Source of the DNA: Narthecium ossifragum
Lineage: Eukaryota; Streptophyta; Magnoliopsida; Dioscoreales; Nartheciaceae
Reading direction: 5' to 3'
NCBI GenBank assembly: GCA_963920575.1
Contig: OY986969.1
Span: 7,251,076-7,315,075 of the forward strand
DNA: 64,000 nt
Shown: positions 33,356 through 45,243 of the stretch, piece by piece
How positions within the stretch are numbered: the first letter of the stretch is position 1
Layout: every line of letters begins with the position of its first letter
Position numbers and translations under genes: made by a program
Notes under the pieces: generated by a model
What the model was told of the DNA's origin: nothing
The model's database searches: none
What the model saw: the letters and a program-made list of their open reading frames with translations, nothing else

Positions 33356-35611
33356 TGTGAGGGCCCGTCCCTCTGACCTGGCTCAACCGCGTGGGTCGAG
33401 GGCCGTTTTCCTGTTGGTTTGATTCAGCGTCGGGTACGATCGGGCGATCGTATTGTGGTTTTTAGCCCTAGGGGCATTTTGGTAAATATGCCCCATGGTG
33501 GTTAGTTTCACACCCGCGTTACACACACGGCCTTGGATTGATGTATGTGAATGATTAGAATCTTAAGGGTGCATTCGATCGGAAGATCGGAGCTCGATCG
33601 GGAAAGATCGAATTGGACGTCCGAGATCGGTTCTGATCTCTATATATAGCCTATCCCTTTCTCTCTCTTTCTTTCTCCTTCCCTGTCGTTGTCTCTCTCT
33701 CTCTCTCTTTCTCTCTCCAACCGGCTGAGTTAGGGCTTGGAGACGCGAGCTTCGAGGAGTGGATCTTGACGGTTGAAATTGTTGGACGCGTGGAGGAGCT
33801 GTGCTATTTGATCAAATAGGTGTTTCTACCTCGATCTTGTGATCGGGTTCTCTTAGGATAGGTTTATTGTGTTTTCGATGTAGGAGTACATGATAGAATG
33901 TTGTGTAGTTCAATACATGAGTGTTATAGTATGATTCCCGTATTATCACCGTTTTGTCGGTTTTCGGCCATTAAGACCTAGATTTGAGATTTAACCATCA
34001 AAATCGTGTTTTCTTCGCACCAATGGCTTCCCCATCATTTATTATGCATGCCTGTAAAGTTTCATTATTTTCCAACAATATTTGATCATTCAAATCCAAG
34101 AAATTGGATTTCCGACACTATTCTGAAGAACTGTGCATTAGGCTCGACGGTCGATCGGCGGATCGACCGTCAAGCGTTGATACGCTTCTTTTGGGCCTGA
34201 CGGTCGACCGTCGGATCGATCGTCGCATCGACCATCAGGCTCTGTCGCGTTTTTGGTCTCCCACGGTCGATGCACCGATCGACCGCGGGCTCCCTCTCTT
34301 TTCTATTCCGCCTCACGATCGACCGTCGGATCGACCGTCGCATCGTCCGTGGGCCACTGAGTTGTGTTTTCTGGTTTCCTTTGATTGGTTTTCATTCATG
34401 ATAGATATCCAATCATGTTAGGAAGCATACACGTTGTTTTCACGGGATATTAATGGATTTCTATCGAGATTGGGAATTGAACCGAGAGTTTAACCTCTTT
34501 GACGAATTTGCGGTGTTTACTCGCATTTAAATATTTGGTTGGTTAGTAGTTTAAATGTTTATTGCTTTCCTAGCCGTTAGCTAACTATGAGTGTTAGCTA
34601 ACGAGGTATTGTGGAACCTTAGCCCGTTGCCGGCGAGTGTCGAGGGCTATTGTATAACTGTTGAACCTATAACTGATCTCGTGGCATATAGATACATCTA
34701 GGATAGATGTTTGCATAGGTTTATGTACTGTATGCATTAGAGGCATATTAGGTTAGGCGGGCGATGGGTTGATCGCCGATCCGAGACTCTCGGGTAGCTC
34801 GGATCTAGCCTTAGGATCGTGGTTGGGTAGTAAGGATTAGGGCGTGATTGTACAATTGGAATCTTATGTTATTGAGGATTTGAGGTAGTTGACTATGATC
34901 ATTGTTTTGAGGTTTAGAGGTCGTGGTGTCTTCCCAAGGCTAAGCTCTGAGATGGATATCGATGCGTTCCCGACGTGGGTCCCTAAGGCATGGGAATCCT
35001 GCTTGGGTAGGGGTGATCCTGCATGTTACTGTTCCGTGGGCTCCTAGTGACTTGTTCAGGAGAGAGGTTTCATGGCAGGAGCCCTTGGGACATCAACAGG
35101 GGTTGTGGAACCCTGTGGCATTCCATAGGCTTGAGCGGGGAGACAACACCGTTGTTGTTTTCCTCCTTTCAGTGTGCCGTAGAGTAGAACCCTACTGAGC
35201 TTATCGCTCACTCCTACCCGGGCTGCGTTTGCAAGTGCAGGCGCCAGTTCTTCCGCAGTAGAACCAGCGGGATCAGTGTTTGGCGGCGCGACTTCTTCCA
35301 GAGGCGCTTGAGGTTGCTGCAGGACGACTATTGTACTTTTTGATAGTTTTGTATACTATAAACATATTCGAGGATTTTTTGATTGTTTGTATTATATCTT
35401 TCCCTTGGAGGAGTTTGATAAGAATTGTATCAGATGTTTAAACAGTACAACTTGATGTATTTATGAATTGGATTACAGCTTTACCTCTGGAGTTTAAATT
35501 GTTTAAGTTTAACTATTCTTTTCCGCAAATGTATCGCGCCAGTTGGATGTAAATAGTGATAGGAACCCTCACGCCCCGTCCTGGATGGGTTTTCTGGGTC
35601 GGGGTGTGACA
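33356..35611 (+). mobile_element. Solo family-R LTR (plus)
   Basis: An uninterrupted 2,256-bp LTR from TGTGAGGGCCCG to GGGTCGGGGTGTGACA, flanked by a perfect 5-bp target duplication, GGAGA (33351-33355 and 35612-35616). It has a TATA box CTATATATAG (33640-33649), a CT-rich leader, a donor-like site at 33820 (ATAG|GTG, in a 4-bp hairpin), four large GGTCGATC-type hairpins at 34141-34355 and an acceptor-like GCAAGTGCAG ending at 35240. It is a useful reference copy for the family. Confidence 0.9.
34141..34355. repeat. Four GGTCGATC-type hairpins
   Basis: Hairpins begin near 34142, 34197, 34259 and 34313. Examples: GACGGTCGATC pairs with GATCGACCGTC across 4 nt; CCTGACGGTCGA pairs with TCGACCATCAGG with one mismatch. 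The core GGTCGAT/ATCGACC is constant while the outer pairs differ (TCGA.., CCTGA.., CCCA..). Confidence 0.78.
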
Positions 35612-35616
35612 GGAGA

Positions 35617-35995
35617 TGCTTGGGGCAGTGTGAACAGCGAAGAAGGTGGCGTGGTGGTGGGCTTGGATGGCGACGAGGGCGGCCGGAGCATGGATATTGG
35701 CTGCCAGCGGCTCCGACAGCGGATAGATGAGATCATGCGCTTGCGAGAGACATCGACAGATCCTCGCTGTAATGCCCATCGGATGAGAGATGGAGATGGG
35801 TCGTGATGGGGGGAGAGGGGTTGGCATTTTCCGTTTCCAGTGAAAACGGAAAACAATGTAATAACTTTTTCATGTTTCCTAGAAAACACTGTTTACATTT
35901 TTCAGAAAACGTTTTCGCAACTAAGAACCAAATAGGATTTCAATCCCGTTTTCTGTTTTCATGAAAATGAAAACAAAAAATGATCTCCTTACTTA
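35617..35995. repeat. Minisatellite and AAAAC/GTTTT-rich possible element end
   Basis: 35617-35825 continues the GC-rich minisatellite of 29218-29597. From 35826 to about 35965 there are complementary words (GAAAACGGAAAAC, GTTTTCTGTTTTCATGAAAA) that could form the right end of the element whose left end may be at 27511. The assignment is tentative. Confidence 0.4.
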
Positions 35996-36007
35996 ACCCC
36001 AACACCA

Positions 36008-36025
36008 CCCCCCCCCCCCCCCCCC
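36008..36025. repeat. C homopolymer of 18
   Basis: An uninterrupted run of 18 C. It is prone to length errors in sequencing and to slippage. Confidence 0.9.
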
Positions 36026-36029
36026 AAGC

Positions 36030-39000
36030 TTCATCCAAATAGTAAACTCCTCCATAACCATCGTCGCTTTCCGAGCTATGAAACTTCTTCATCACCTTTG
36101 TTCTATGTCTTAAATCTCAATACGACGATCATGGTCTCATAGGTCTCCAAACATTATCTCGCCTTCTGCTTCGCTGGTATGGCTTACAAATAAGGATTCC
36201 TAAGAAATTATTGCTACTCACAAAATAGAAAAATTGTCTAAGGAAAGGTGGTTTCACAACCTTATTAGAACACTTGCAGAATAGGGGATGGTTTTGCTTT
36301 CGGCGTTACTCATTTGATTTTTTAGCAAAAATGCACCACGCGGAGAAGCAAAGAAGAATTTAATCCTTTTTCCGATTCCTATTCACCCATGTCATTAAGG
36401 GCCCAATAGAATAATCAGATATCAGTTACTTCCCAGAATGAACTTATGTCAGGTTCCGTTTGATTTATGATCTTCAATTCTCTAGTCAGCATTCACTGTT
36501 CTCATCCTTATTAAGGCAAGAAAAACAAGCATGCATTTGGAGATACATCTTTTGACACAATTTGTTACCAAACAAATGGACAAACGCTTTGTGTCACAAG
36601 AACAAGCATATAACATTCTAGCCTGCAAATAAATTTCCATACAAGAAAGCCCTTTTACTGCTTTTCTCGCACATTGTTAACCAAAAGGGGCAACTTCATT
36701 CAACTACTACCACATTTACCTGCAAAATAATGAATGTATTAGTGGATTATTAACTAGAACGAGAATTTTTCTTCAAAACTGAGAAAAGTAAGCTTATAAC
36801 TTGGACACTTTCATTCCACACACAATATCTTCTGAAACAACTTCAGATTTGACTTCACTCTATATCCACATTAAATGTCTAAAGACTTCAGTTTGAAAAC
36901 GTAATGACAGTAATCTGCCAATTCCCATCAAAGATACCATTAGCATATGAAGCCAACTGTAATTCTGATGGATGATGTATGTTCTCAGGATGATCGGAAA
37001 CTTCCTAGGTGACTTTTCATAGGTAAGAAAACCAAAATTGACATATGGATTAGAACATTGTATTCATAAATGCATGACTTCAACAAATCTTTAACAAGCT
37101 TGCTTATGACTCGAGCAGTGCACTCCACTGAAGGAAAATTTCAAACCACAAATTTCTTATCTGAGCTCAATCTTTAACAAGCTTGCTTAGGATTTAAGTC
37201 TGCATATAGGAAAATGCAAGACGTATCGATACTAATGAGCAAGAAAAGCAGCATATGTAGATCATAAACTCCTGTGTAGAGAATGCTCTGACTACCAGAT
37301 CATGAAACTCAGAAACAATGAATCAGTGCCATGATCGTGAAACTCAGTGAAAGAATCTACACAAAAGGAAGTATATTGTTTTTCTAATACCAGTATTTTA
37401 ACCTTGTCATGAATCATGCATCTTAAAGGTAGTACAGGGTGGTCGTGTTTCAATTCGTCAGTTTTTTAAAAGAGAATAAGATGTTGGCAACAGAAGTCAA
37501 ACTGCATATGTTTGCATAAGCCAGTATGCTCCAATTATGCTCGTGATGATCTAAAACCCTCGATAGAGGTTCTAGTAAGCAGTCATAGTGACGTACAAAC
37601 CATAGCTTCTTGAGTCACCAAAAGGCCTAGATTCTTTCATTTGAGAACAGACTTTGGATCATTGCACCTGGACTAGATCGTCAAAGTACTGCATAAAGCC
37701 ACAGTTCTAGCAAAATACTACGCCCATGCTTCCACATTCATGTCTAAATCATATTGAAGTAATAAGATTTCATTCGATCTTCATGGTTGCTGGAAGTTGT
37801 CAAATAAACCTTTTAGCTGATCTTCTCCATATGTAGCTCAACTAACCTACTTTACAGAATTTATGGATAAACAATTGAGTTCCAAATTGAAGCTTCATCC
37901 TGGGATTTGTCAGTAAATGGCAAAAGCTAGGACATGGCGCACGTGTTGTTTTGCAGTTATCAGACTAAGGTAAACATTTGGAATATGGGGGATTAGGGAA
38001 TCAGAACAGAGAGATTAAAGAGGAGATTTAGCCTCCACTTGCAACTCATGCAGAAAAGGGGAAGAATCTCCTAATGGAAATGAAAAGCTGTTACCTCTCT
38101 ACAACTCCTGTTGTGTTTCAGTTAATGTGAACGATGTGGATAAAAAGCAGAACAAACCTCACCCCCTTCACACCAAAATCGATATGATTGCTCGATTAAC
38201 ACATGTCGATTCTTAAAATTAAGCTCTTCAAAAGTAAGACCTAGATATTACACCGATCCACAAAGTTCTGGTTCACAACAGCAGTATCATGATTCTTATG
38301 TAGATATTTATGAGAACACACACACATATATATATGATATTAACTTTAAATAGAGAGCGCACCTTGTTGAAGTTGCACAAGCAGATTTCTGTTCCGGCAG
38401 CAGTGGATTGATCAGGTTATTCCATGGTTTGACATCCAGGTCCTTGAAGAGCAGACAAACATACATCGCGCGGCAAAATTTTGACAATATCTCTCAACAA
38501 ATACAAGACAGAGGACATTGGATCGAGACCCTCAATTTATGATCCACAGCCTCGTTACAGCATAAAAAGGTGAAAGTAAAGACCGACTCATGATGTGCAT
38601 TACTGAAAAGATATGTGCCATGCAACGATAGTTGACAGCTTGAAGGTCAGATGACTAACACAAACACAAATATGGATAGAAATAGTGAAATCAATTTGCC
38701 ACATTTAGTGTTCACTCTACAGTTTAGTTTTGTATCAGAGTATCGCAGTTCAGAATCAAGGAATCCAAATGAACATCCAAGACATTTTGAAGAAAGATAA
38801 CATAAGTGACTTACTTCATAGAGAGCTGACGAAATGTACAAGCTCTAACAAATAAGAACAAATCACGATTAGCTTTGGTACCAAGTCAATTTACTCCAAT
38901 AAAGCTCGTGCAATTCTATACAAATTGATACTTTCTTGAAATGTAACGGATTGAAAAGATAGCTTCTATAAACAAAGAGACGTGAGTTGCAGGAAGAATT

Positions 39001-39174
39001 TCACTCCTCCATCGACAGAACCAAGGTTAGATGATATGATCAGCAAGACAGGGCCTTGGAATCCATAGATGACAGATGGGTTCCTATATTCAGATAGTCA
39101 TGATCACCTCGCCGTGACATATCCTCTCGTCGACCAATCTCCAATGAAAAGTCCATAAGTTGTAACTCAATCAT
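36030..39174. other. Non-repetitive flank downstream of the ARO-like gene
   Basis: About 3.1 kb of AT-rich sequence without visible transposon ends, lying 3' of the ARO-like gene on its strand. It probably contains that gene's 3' untranslated region, perhaps with spliced parts: on the minus strand CAACAAG|GTGCGC near 38362 looks like a donor. No coding frame of note was found. Confidence 0.45.
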
Positions 39175-41097
39175 TCAGTTGAAAGTAGAAAGTGGACGAG
39201 AGATGGAAGAAGTCCTAGTGAATCTATCTCTCTGAGTTTTGACCCGGTAAAGTTCAAGATTGTAAATGGCTTTTGGAAGCAACTCCCTCAAATAACTATC
39301 CTGTGCCACTGCAGTACGAGCCGCTGATTCAAGAGTGTTCAATGTCTTCGCACGTTCCAGAGCTTCATTGCTCCCCACATGCAATGCCAAGTAACAGAGC
39401 AGGATCAGTCCGGGCAACTGTGTCTTCTCACCTGCTCGTAGCAGGTTCATCAGCAGTGGCACGCCACCAAATTCAATAATTGCCTTAGAATGCTCCTCGC
39501 AGAGGAAATTCTCAGAACCTGCGAACTTTGCCAATGCCTGTGCAGTCACGGCTGCAACATCCGGTTTCCAATGCCCAAGCTGCTCGACGAGAGGTCTCAA
39601 GACCCTGGTCTCTCTAGCAGGGAATGTGCGAGCCAAAGACCCAATTGCCATAATGGCTGGGATTTGGAGAGAAGGGCTGCTCCTCTGATCCACTAACCTC
39701 AAGAGCTGATCGACGACTGATTTGGCTGCTGGGGAGGTCATCTTGAAAGCGGACCGGCGGAGGTCAGCATCCGTCTCAGCCACGGCGGTGATCTCAAAGA
39801 TGGTCAGGAGGCAGTTGTACTGGAGCTCCCCCTTCTCCTTCTCGATGAGCTTGGATAGGCAAAACAAGCCTTTGGTCTCGGTGATCTTGCGGCTGTTGGA
39901 GACGCAAACCTTGCAAAGGCTGCAGAGGGCCTCGGCGCAGGCGATCTTGAGCTGCAGCTTCGTCTCGGGGGTCTCGTTCTCTTTTTCCTTGCGCTGGTGG
40001 ACATGGTCCCGAGATGACGAACTCCCACGGCTGCTTCCACTACCGCTGCCATCGGAGTTGATCGCTAGGTCGCGATTGATCTGGACGATAGTGTGGATGC
40101 TGGTTGGTTTCTTGGGGGCGGGCTTTGGGATGTCAAGGGGAACTTCGAAGGTGAGGAGCGAGACGAGAGGACGGATGGCGTTCTCCCGTGCGAACTCCTC
40201 TTGCGCAAGCTCGTTGTAGAATGCCATCCTCGATATCAGCCGGGCCAGCTTAATCTGGAGACGCATTGGCGCCTTCCCCAACGTCTCTACGATCACCGGC
40301 ACCGCCTGCTCGGCAAGGAGGATACCGACGCGCTCCTTTTCAGTAGCCAATTCCGAGAGCGCGAGGGTGGCGGCGAGCTGGGCCTCAAGGGATCGGCTAT
40401 CTTTGAGCAAGGCGAGCAGCGGCGGGACACCTTTCTCCCCGATTATGATGTCCTTCTTCCGATCATTGTCCAGAGCGAGGTTAGCCAAGTTATGGGCCGC
40501 CTCCGCACGGTCACTGGCGTCGCAGCCCATCTGGACGGCGGCAACGCAGCTCCAGACGTAGGCGAGCATGGGATCGGTGCCGGCGATGGGGGGCAGAGTG
40601 GCGCACACGCCGTCGTCATCCTCGTCCCTGTCGTCATCCTCCGAGGAAGGGAAGATGGAGAGCAGCCAGTATAGGTCCGTAACCGAGGCTTCAAGCAGGC
40701 CGCTGGCCTTCTTGAAGTCGGATGTCCCAGTGGTGATCGTAACGACGCGCCGGAAGAACCCCGCCCGGCGGAGTCGGCGGGCGACGGTGAGGGCTCGCTC
40801 GAGGCCCTTGGACGCCTCATCAAGAATCCTCCGGATAGGGCAGTCGTAAGGGTGCTGCGTCGAGGCCACCCGGCGGAAGACCTTGCGGATGGCGTCGGAG
40901 AGCTCCTCCACCAGGTTGAGCACATCCCACAACTCGTTCTCGGAGGAGCCCGCCTCCTTCACGGCCTTCTTGACCCGGTCGGCCAGCAGCATCACCAGCG
41001 ACAGGTAATCCTCTATGCCCTTCGTCGTCGCCATCCCCTCTCCTCCTCCTCCTCCCACCTCCTTGTCGCTCGCCATCATCGTCATCATCGTCATCAT
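39175..41097 (-). CDS. ARMADILLO-REPEAT-ONLY (ARO)-like protein, 640 aa
   Basis: A single uninterrupted frame of 640 codons. Residues 27-148 form a helical N-terminal region (YLSLVMLLADRVKKAVKEAG, PIRRILDEASKGLERAL) like that of ARO proteins. An acidic run (DDDRDEDDD) lies near 153-162. Armadillo-type helical repeats run from about 190 to 335 (AAHNLANLALDNDRKKDIII, GVPPLLALLKD) and 380-610 (EFGGVPLLMNLLRAG), separated by a Ser/Gly-rich linker at 345-375. Arabidopsis ARO proteins have a similar length and layout and act in polarised growth such as pollen tubes and trichomes; a scaffold role here is inferred. The annotated start gives MMTMMTMMAS; the eighth Met (codon 8, position 41076) has the better AUGGCG context and may be the true start. 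The coding sequence is GC-rich at the 5' end. There are no breaks, so this is probably a working host gene. Confidence 0.9.
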   Translation of the reverse strand: MMTMMTMMASDKEVGGGGGEGMATTKGIEDYLSLVMLLADRVKKAVKEAGSSENELWDVLNLVEELSDAIRKVFRRVASTQHPYDCPIRRILDEASKGLERALTVARRLRRAGFFRRVVTITTGTSDFKKASGLLEASVTDLYWLLSIFPSSEDDDRDEDDDGVCATLPPIAGTDPMLAYVWSCVAAVQMGCDASDRAEAAHNLANLALDNDRKKDIIIGEKGVPPLLALLKDSRSLEAQLAATLALSELATEKERVGILLAEQAVPVIVETLGKAPMRLQIKLARLISRMAFYNELAQEEFARENAIRPLVSLLTFEVPLDIPKPAPKKPTSIHTIVQINRDLAINSDGSGSGSSRGSSSSRDHVHQRKEKENETPETKLQLKIACAEALCSLCKVCVSNSRKITETKGLFCLSKLIEKEKGELQYNCLLTIFEITAVAETDADLRRSAFKMTSPAAKSVVDQLLRLVDQRSSPSLQIPAIMAIGSLARTFPARETRVLRPLVEQLGHWKPDVAAVTAQALAKFAGSENFLCEEHSKAIIEFGGVPLLMNLLRAGEKTQLPGLILLCYLALHVGSNEALERAKTLNTLESAARTAVAQDSYLRELLPKAIYNLELYRVKTQRDRFTRTSSISRPLSTFN

Positions 41098-41321
41098 CGT
41101 CGTCGCCGGCCCCTCTCGCTTCTCTCTCTTGACGGGTGGACTGCTAGGTTCGGCGGTAGTGCTACGCGTAGTCGTAGGAGGCGGGCGGTATCGAGTATTG
41201 GGTTGTTGGGTTCGGGCGTGGGTTTATTAGTAGCTGGTTCGGCCAGGCTTGCATAATTTGGATTCTAGAAGGGTCTTGGGTCTCTCAAGTCTTTGTTTTC
41301 TTCTCTGTGAGCCATTTGGTG

Positions 41322-41333
41322 TATATATATATA
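41322..41333 (-). promoter_or_regulatory. Likely TATA box of the ARO-like gene
   Basis: TATATATATATA on the minus strand, about 225 bp upstream of the start codon. It is followed by a CT/GA-rich leader (41098-41300 region) without a strong competing TATA. Confidence 0.45.
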
Positions 41334-41340
41334 ATTTAAA

Positions 41341-42000
41341 ATTTCCTATTGAGGTAACTTTTGAATAGCGCAACGGAACTATAGAATTTTATTTTATTTT
41401 TTACTATAGAAAAATAATATAGTAAATAATTCTCCAATGCTTACGCACATGGATCGAGGCATGCATGCGTGTAATTGATCTTATTTAATTAGAAATAGGA
41501 TAAAAGTGCATGCCTATGTCATATGCAGTCCGAAGCCGTACTCTCTCGTAAAATAATTCGATCCGATCCAGGCACGGTTTTCAACCCGATCCGTTCTCTT
41601 CGGTGCATTGTGGTCTTTGTGATAGTCATTGAAAAGATGGGAACGTACTCTTTTTCGTGGACAGACCAGCTGACTTGGACTTCTATTTTGTAAATAGTCA
41701 GTAATATTGATTAGACAGAGAGAGCTGTGGAGGAGTTTGAGCTGAGTAGCCTTGCATGGTTTATTTAGGAGCGTTTTGATGATTGATATAGTAGTAGTGT
41801 TTAGTTACTTAGTATCAACTAATACAGTATTAGTTGATTTTGTATTTGATTGATATATATTATATTAGTTGATACAAAAAGAGCATAACATCATGCTCTT
41901 TCACGGCACCGATCGAACTCGTCGGAGCTTTGGATTTCAAAGTTGACGAATAACTCTAGCGATTTCTCCACTTTACCACGCCGGAGCTCCACGAACAGGG
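41341..42000. other. Upstream intergenic region with a small palindrome
   Basis: AT-rich. 41813-41840 contains TATCAACTAATAC followed by its near inverse GTATTAGTTGAT, a small hairpin perhaps from a MITE. No gene was seen. Confidence 0.4.
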
Positions 42001-42060
42001 GCGCCAAACTCATCGGAGATCCAATAACATGGGCACCAAACTCATCGGAGATCCAATAAC
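42001..42060. repeat. 32-bp tandem duplication
   Basis: CCAAACTCATCGGAGATCC occurs at 42004 and again at 42036, with the words around it also duplicated. Confidence 0.75.
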
Positions 42061-42690
42061 CTGGACTGCATCGACCTGCATCGCCGATTCAGTAGGAGTG
42101 AGCAACAAAGCTCAGTAGGGTTCTACGCTATTCTACGTTACACTGAAGGGAGGAAAACAACAACTGTGTTGTCTCTCCGCCTAAGTCTAAGGAATGCCAA
42201 GGGTCCCATAACCCTATTGATGTCCCAAGGGCTCCCGTCATGAACCTCTCTCTTGAACATGTTACCAAGATCACCCTAAGCACCAACAGGGGAACGGTAC
42301 CATGCGGGATCACCCTTACCCAAGAACAAACGAGAGGAAACAAAGACTACAGGCTCCTGTCCATGTACCACCCTGCCCAGTCATACCATCTCTCGCGGGG
42401 ACACACATGTCAGGGAACGCATCGACATCCATCCTTAGCACTTGGCCTTGGAGAAACAACACGACCTCTAAACCTCAACAACAATATTCCAGTCTGACTA
42501 CCTAATAATCCTCGAATAATATCAAACATAATCATTGATGACAATCACGTCCTAATCCTCGACTACCCCAAACCCCGATCCTAGGGCTAGATCCGGGCTA
42601 CCCGAGAACCCTGGATCAATGATCGAATCCATCGCCTACCACCTAGCCTGATGCCTCTAATGCAAGCAAATGCATGCAATGCTCACGCCT
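42061..42690 (-). mobile_element. Family-R LTR fragment (minus)
   Basis: The reverse complement matches the 3' half of the LTR at 47486-50320, including the CACTCCTACTGAATCGG-type acceptor region and the CTAGCCCTAGGATCGGGG-type phrase. It lacks both ends. At about 42684-42690 it is joined directly to the 3' tip of a plus-strand family-R LTR (to 42725). Confidence 0.65.
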
Positions 42691-42725
42691 CGATCTGGAC
42701 GGGTTTTCTGGGTCGGAGCGTGACA
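42691..42725 (+). mobile_element. 3' tip of a family-R LTR (plus)
   Basis: Only the last 35 bp of an LTR, ending GGGTCGGAGCGTGACA, wedged between two minus-strand family-R pieces. CTCACGC is shared by both parents at the left junction, suggesting a microhomology-mediated rearrangement. Confidence 0.6.
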
Positions 42726-42825
42726 GAGACTACACTACGACTCACACAAGGAAGGAGGAAACACAACAGTGTCGCCCTCAAGCAAAGGCTGGGTGTACAC
42801 ATGGGCCCCATAACCCCACCACGTG

Positions 42826-45243
42826 TGTCACACCCCGACCCAGAAAACCCATCCAGGACGAGTCGTGAGGGTTCCTATCACTATTCATCTTCAATTGGCG
42901 CGATACAAAGCGGAAAAGACGGATAATTTAAACAATTGTATTCCAGAGGTGAACAGATATTCAATTCATATAACATCAAGTTGTACAGTTACAAAATTCC
43001 ATTCGAATGCTTCCAAGGTAAAGATATAATACATGATCCCAAAATCCTCGAAATGTTTACAACACATATGTATATATCAAAAAGGTACAACAGATAATCC
43101 TCCAGCAACCTCAAGCACCTCTGGATGTACTCGCGCCGCCAAAGGCTGATCCTGCCGGCTCCACTGAAGAAGAACTGCCGCCTGCACCTGCAAACGCAGC
43201 CCGGGTAGGAGTGAGCGATAAGCTCAGTAGGGTTCTACTCTACGACACACTGAAAGGAGGAAAACAACAACAACGTTGCCTCCCCGCTCAAGCCTAAGGA
43301 ATGCCACGGGGTCCCACAACCCCTGTCGACTCCCCAAGGGATCCTACCCTTCTCAACCGACCACGCTGGGAACATCAACCAACACGCTGGGAGGAGAGAA
43401 CCAGAACCAGTAGGATCACCGTTACCCAGCAGGAAACCACTGCCTGGGGACCAAGTCAGGGACATCGACACCCATCCTTAAGACATAGCCTAGGAAGACA
43501 ACACGACCTCTAAACCTCAAACACTGATCAGAGTCCACTATCGCAAAATCCTCAACACCAAGAGATTCAGATGATACAAGATCACACCCTACTCCTAACT
43601 ACCCAGCCACGGCCCTAAGGCTAGATCCGAGCTACCCGAGAGCCTCGGATCGGCGACCCAAACCATCGTCCGCCTAACCTCAAATGCATATAATGCACAC
43701 AATGTATGAATCTATACAAACATCTATCCTAGATGTCTCTATATGCCACAACATCAATTATCAGTTCAACATATATACAATAGCCCTCGGCACTCGCCGG
43801 CAAGAGGCTAAGGTTCCACAATTCCACATTAGCTAGCACTCATAGCTAACTAATGGCTAGGCAAACAATTAAGCAATTAAATACCAACCACACATGTATT
43901 TAAAAGCAGGCCACATCACCAATTTACTCAGATGAACACAACATGCGATTCAATCCTTAATCTCGATGGAAATCCCTTGAAAACTTCAAGAAAACCTCAT
44001 AAAAATCTCCCAGCATGTTTAGCTATCAAACCCAAGTGAAAGCCATCCAAGAAAAACCAGAAAACACTGCTCAAGGGCCCACGGTCGATGCGACGGTCAA
44101 CTGTGAGGCCACGGTCGATGTCACGGTCGATCCGGCGGTCGACCGTGGGACCAAAACGAGGAAAACCATCGGGGCGACGGTCGATCATTCCATCGACCGT
44201 GGGGAGCCCAAAACGGGACAGAGCCTCAGGAACGATGCGGCGGTCGACCGTGAGGCAGGATGAAAAAGGGAGGGAGCCCACGGTCGATCGGCCCATCGAC
44301 CGTGGGAAGCCAAAATCCCGACAGATCCTGACGGACGATACGACGGTCGATCCGATGGTCGACCGTCAGGCCCGGAAAGAGCAAATCAATACTTGACGGT
44401 CGATGCACCGATCGACCGTCGAGCCTTAGGCATAGTTCATTAGAACAGTGCCGGAAATCCAAATTTTTGGATTTCAAGGATCAAATCAAGTTGGAAGTTA
44501 ATGAAATTTTGCAAGCAAGTGTAGTTATTGATGGAGAATCTAATGGTATAAAGAAATCACGTTTTTGACGGTTAAATCTCCTATCTAGGTCCAAATGGAC
44601 GAAAACCGACAAAACGGCGATAATACGAAAACCAACCGTTAGAATACCGAATTTGCAACATAGGAAAACAGGGAATGAGCTACACTACACATGCAAAGAG
44701 TTACAAAGCATTCTAACATGTATCCCTACAGCGAAAGTGCAATAAATCTATCCTAGGAGAACCCGATCCTAAGATCGAGGTAGAAACACCTACTTGAGCA
44801 AGTAGGGTAGCTCCTCCACGCGTCCAACCAGTCAAGCCGCCAAGATTCGCACTTCGAAAGCCGCGTCTCCGAGCCCTAGCTCAGCCGAAGGAGAGAGAGA
44901 AGGAGAGAAAACGACAGGAGAAGAGAAAGAAAGAGAAGAAAGGGACAGGGCTTGTATAGAAAATCCGGATCTATCTCAGCCGTCCGATTCGATCTTTCCC
45001 GATCGAGCTCCGATCTTCTGATCGGACGCACTCTAGAGATTCTAATCAAACACATACATCAATCCAAGGCCATGGGTGCAACGCGGGTGTGAAACCGACC
45101 ACCAGAGGGCATATTTACCAAAATGCCCCCGGGGACCAAACCGCCACACGATCGCCTGATCGTGCCCGACACGGAACCAAACCAACAGGAAACCGGCTCT
45201 CGACCCACGCGATCGAGCCAGGTTAGAGGGACGGGCCCTCACA
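42826..45243 (-). mobile_element. Solo family-R LTR (minus), nested
   Basis: A 2,418-bp LTR from TGTCACACCCCGACCC to GACGGGCCCTCACA on the plus strand, with a perfect 5-bp target duplication, ACGTG (42821-42825 and 45244-45248). It lies inside an older minus-strand family-R LTR. It holds a large GGTCGATC hairpin array at 44078-44425. Confidence 0.9.
44078..44425. repeat. GGTCGATC-type hairpin array
   Basis: Six or more hairpins. Clear cases: CCCACGGTCGAT with ATCGACCGTGGG across a 6-nt loop near 44279-44308 (12-bp stem), and TGACGGTCGAT with ATCGACCGTCGA near 44394-44424. The outer arms are complementary within each hairpin but differ between hairpins. Confidence 0.78.

Noticed and set aside
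27511..35965. One single 8.4-kb DNA transposon bounded by GTTTGGTT-type ends
   Set aside because: The ends are only loosely similar and no target duplication was found, so I list the two ends separately at low confidence.
39722..41256. Plus-strand and second minus-strand frames opposite the ARO-like gene
   Set aside because: Shadows of a GC-rich coding sequence; no domains, and the minus-strand 640-codon frame explains the region.
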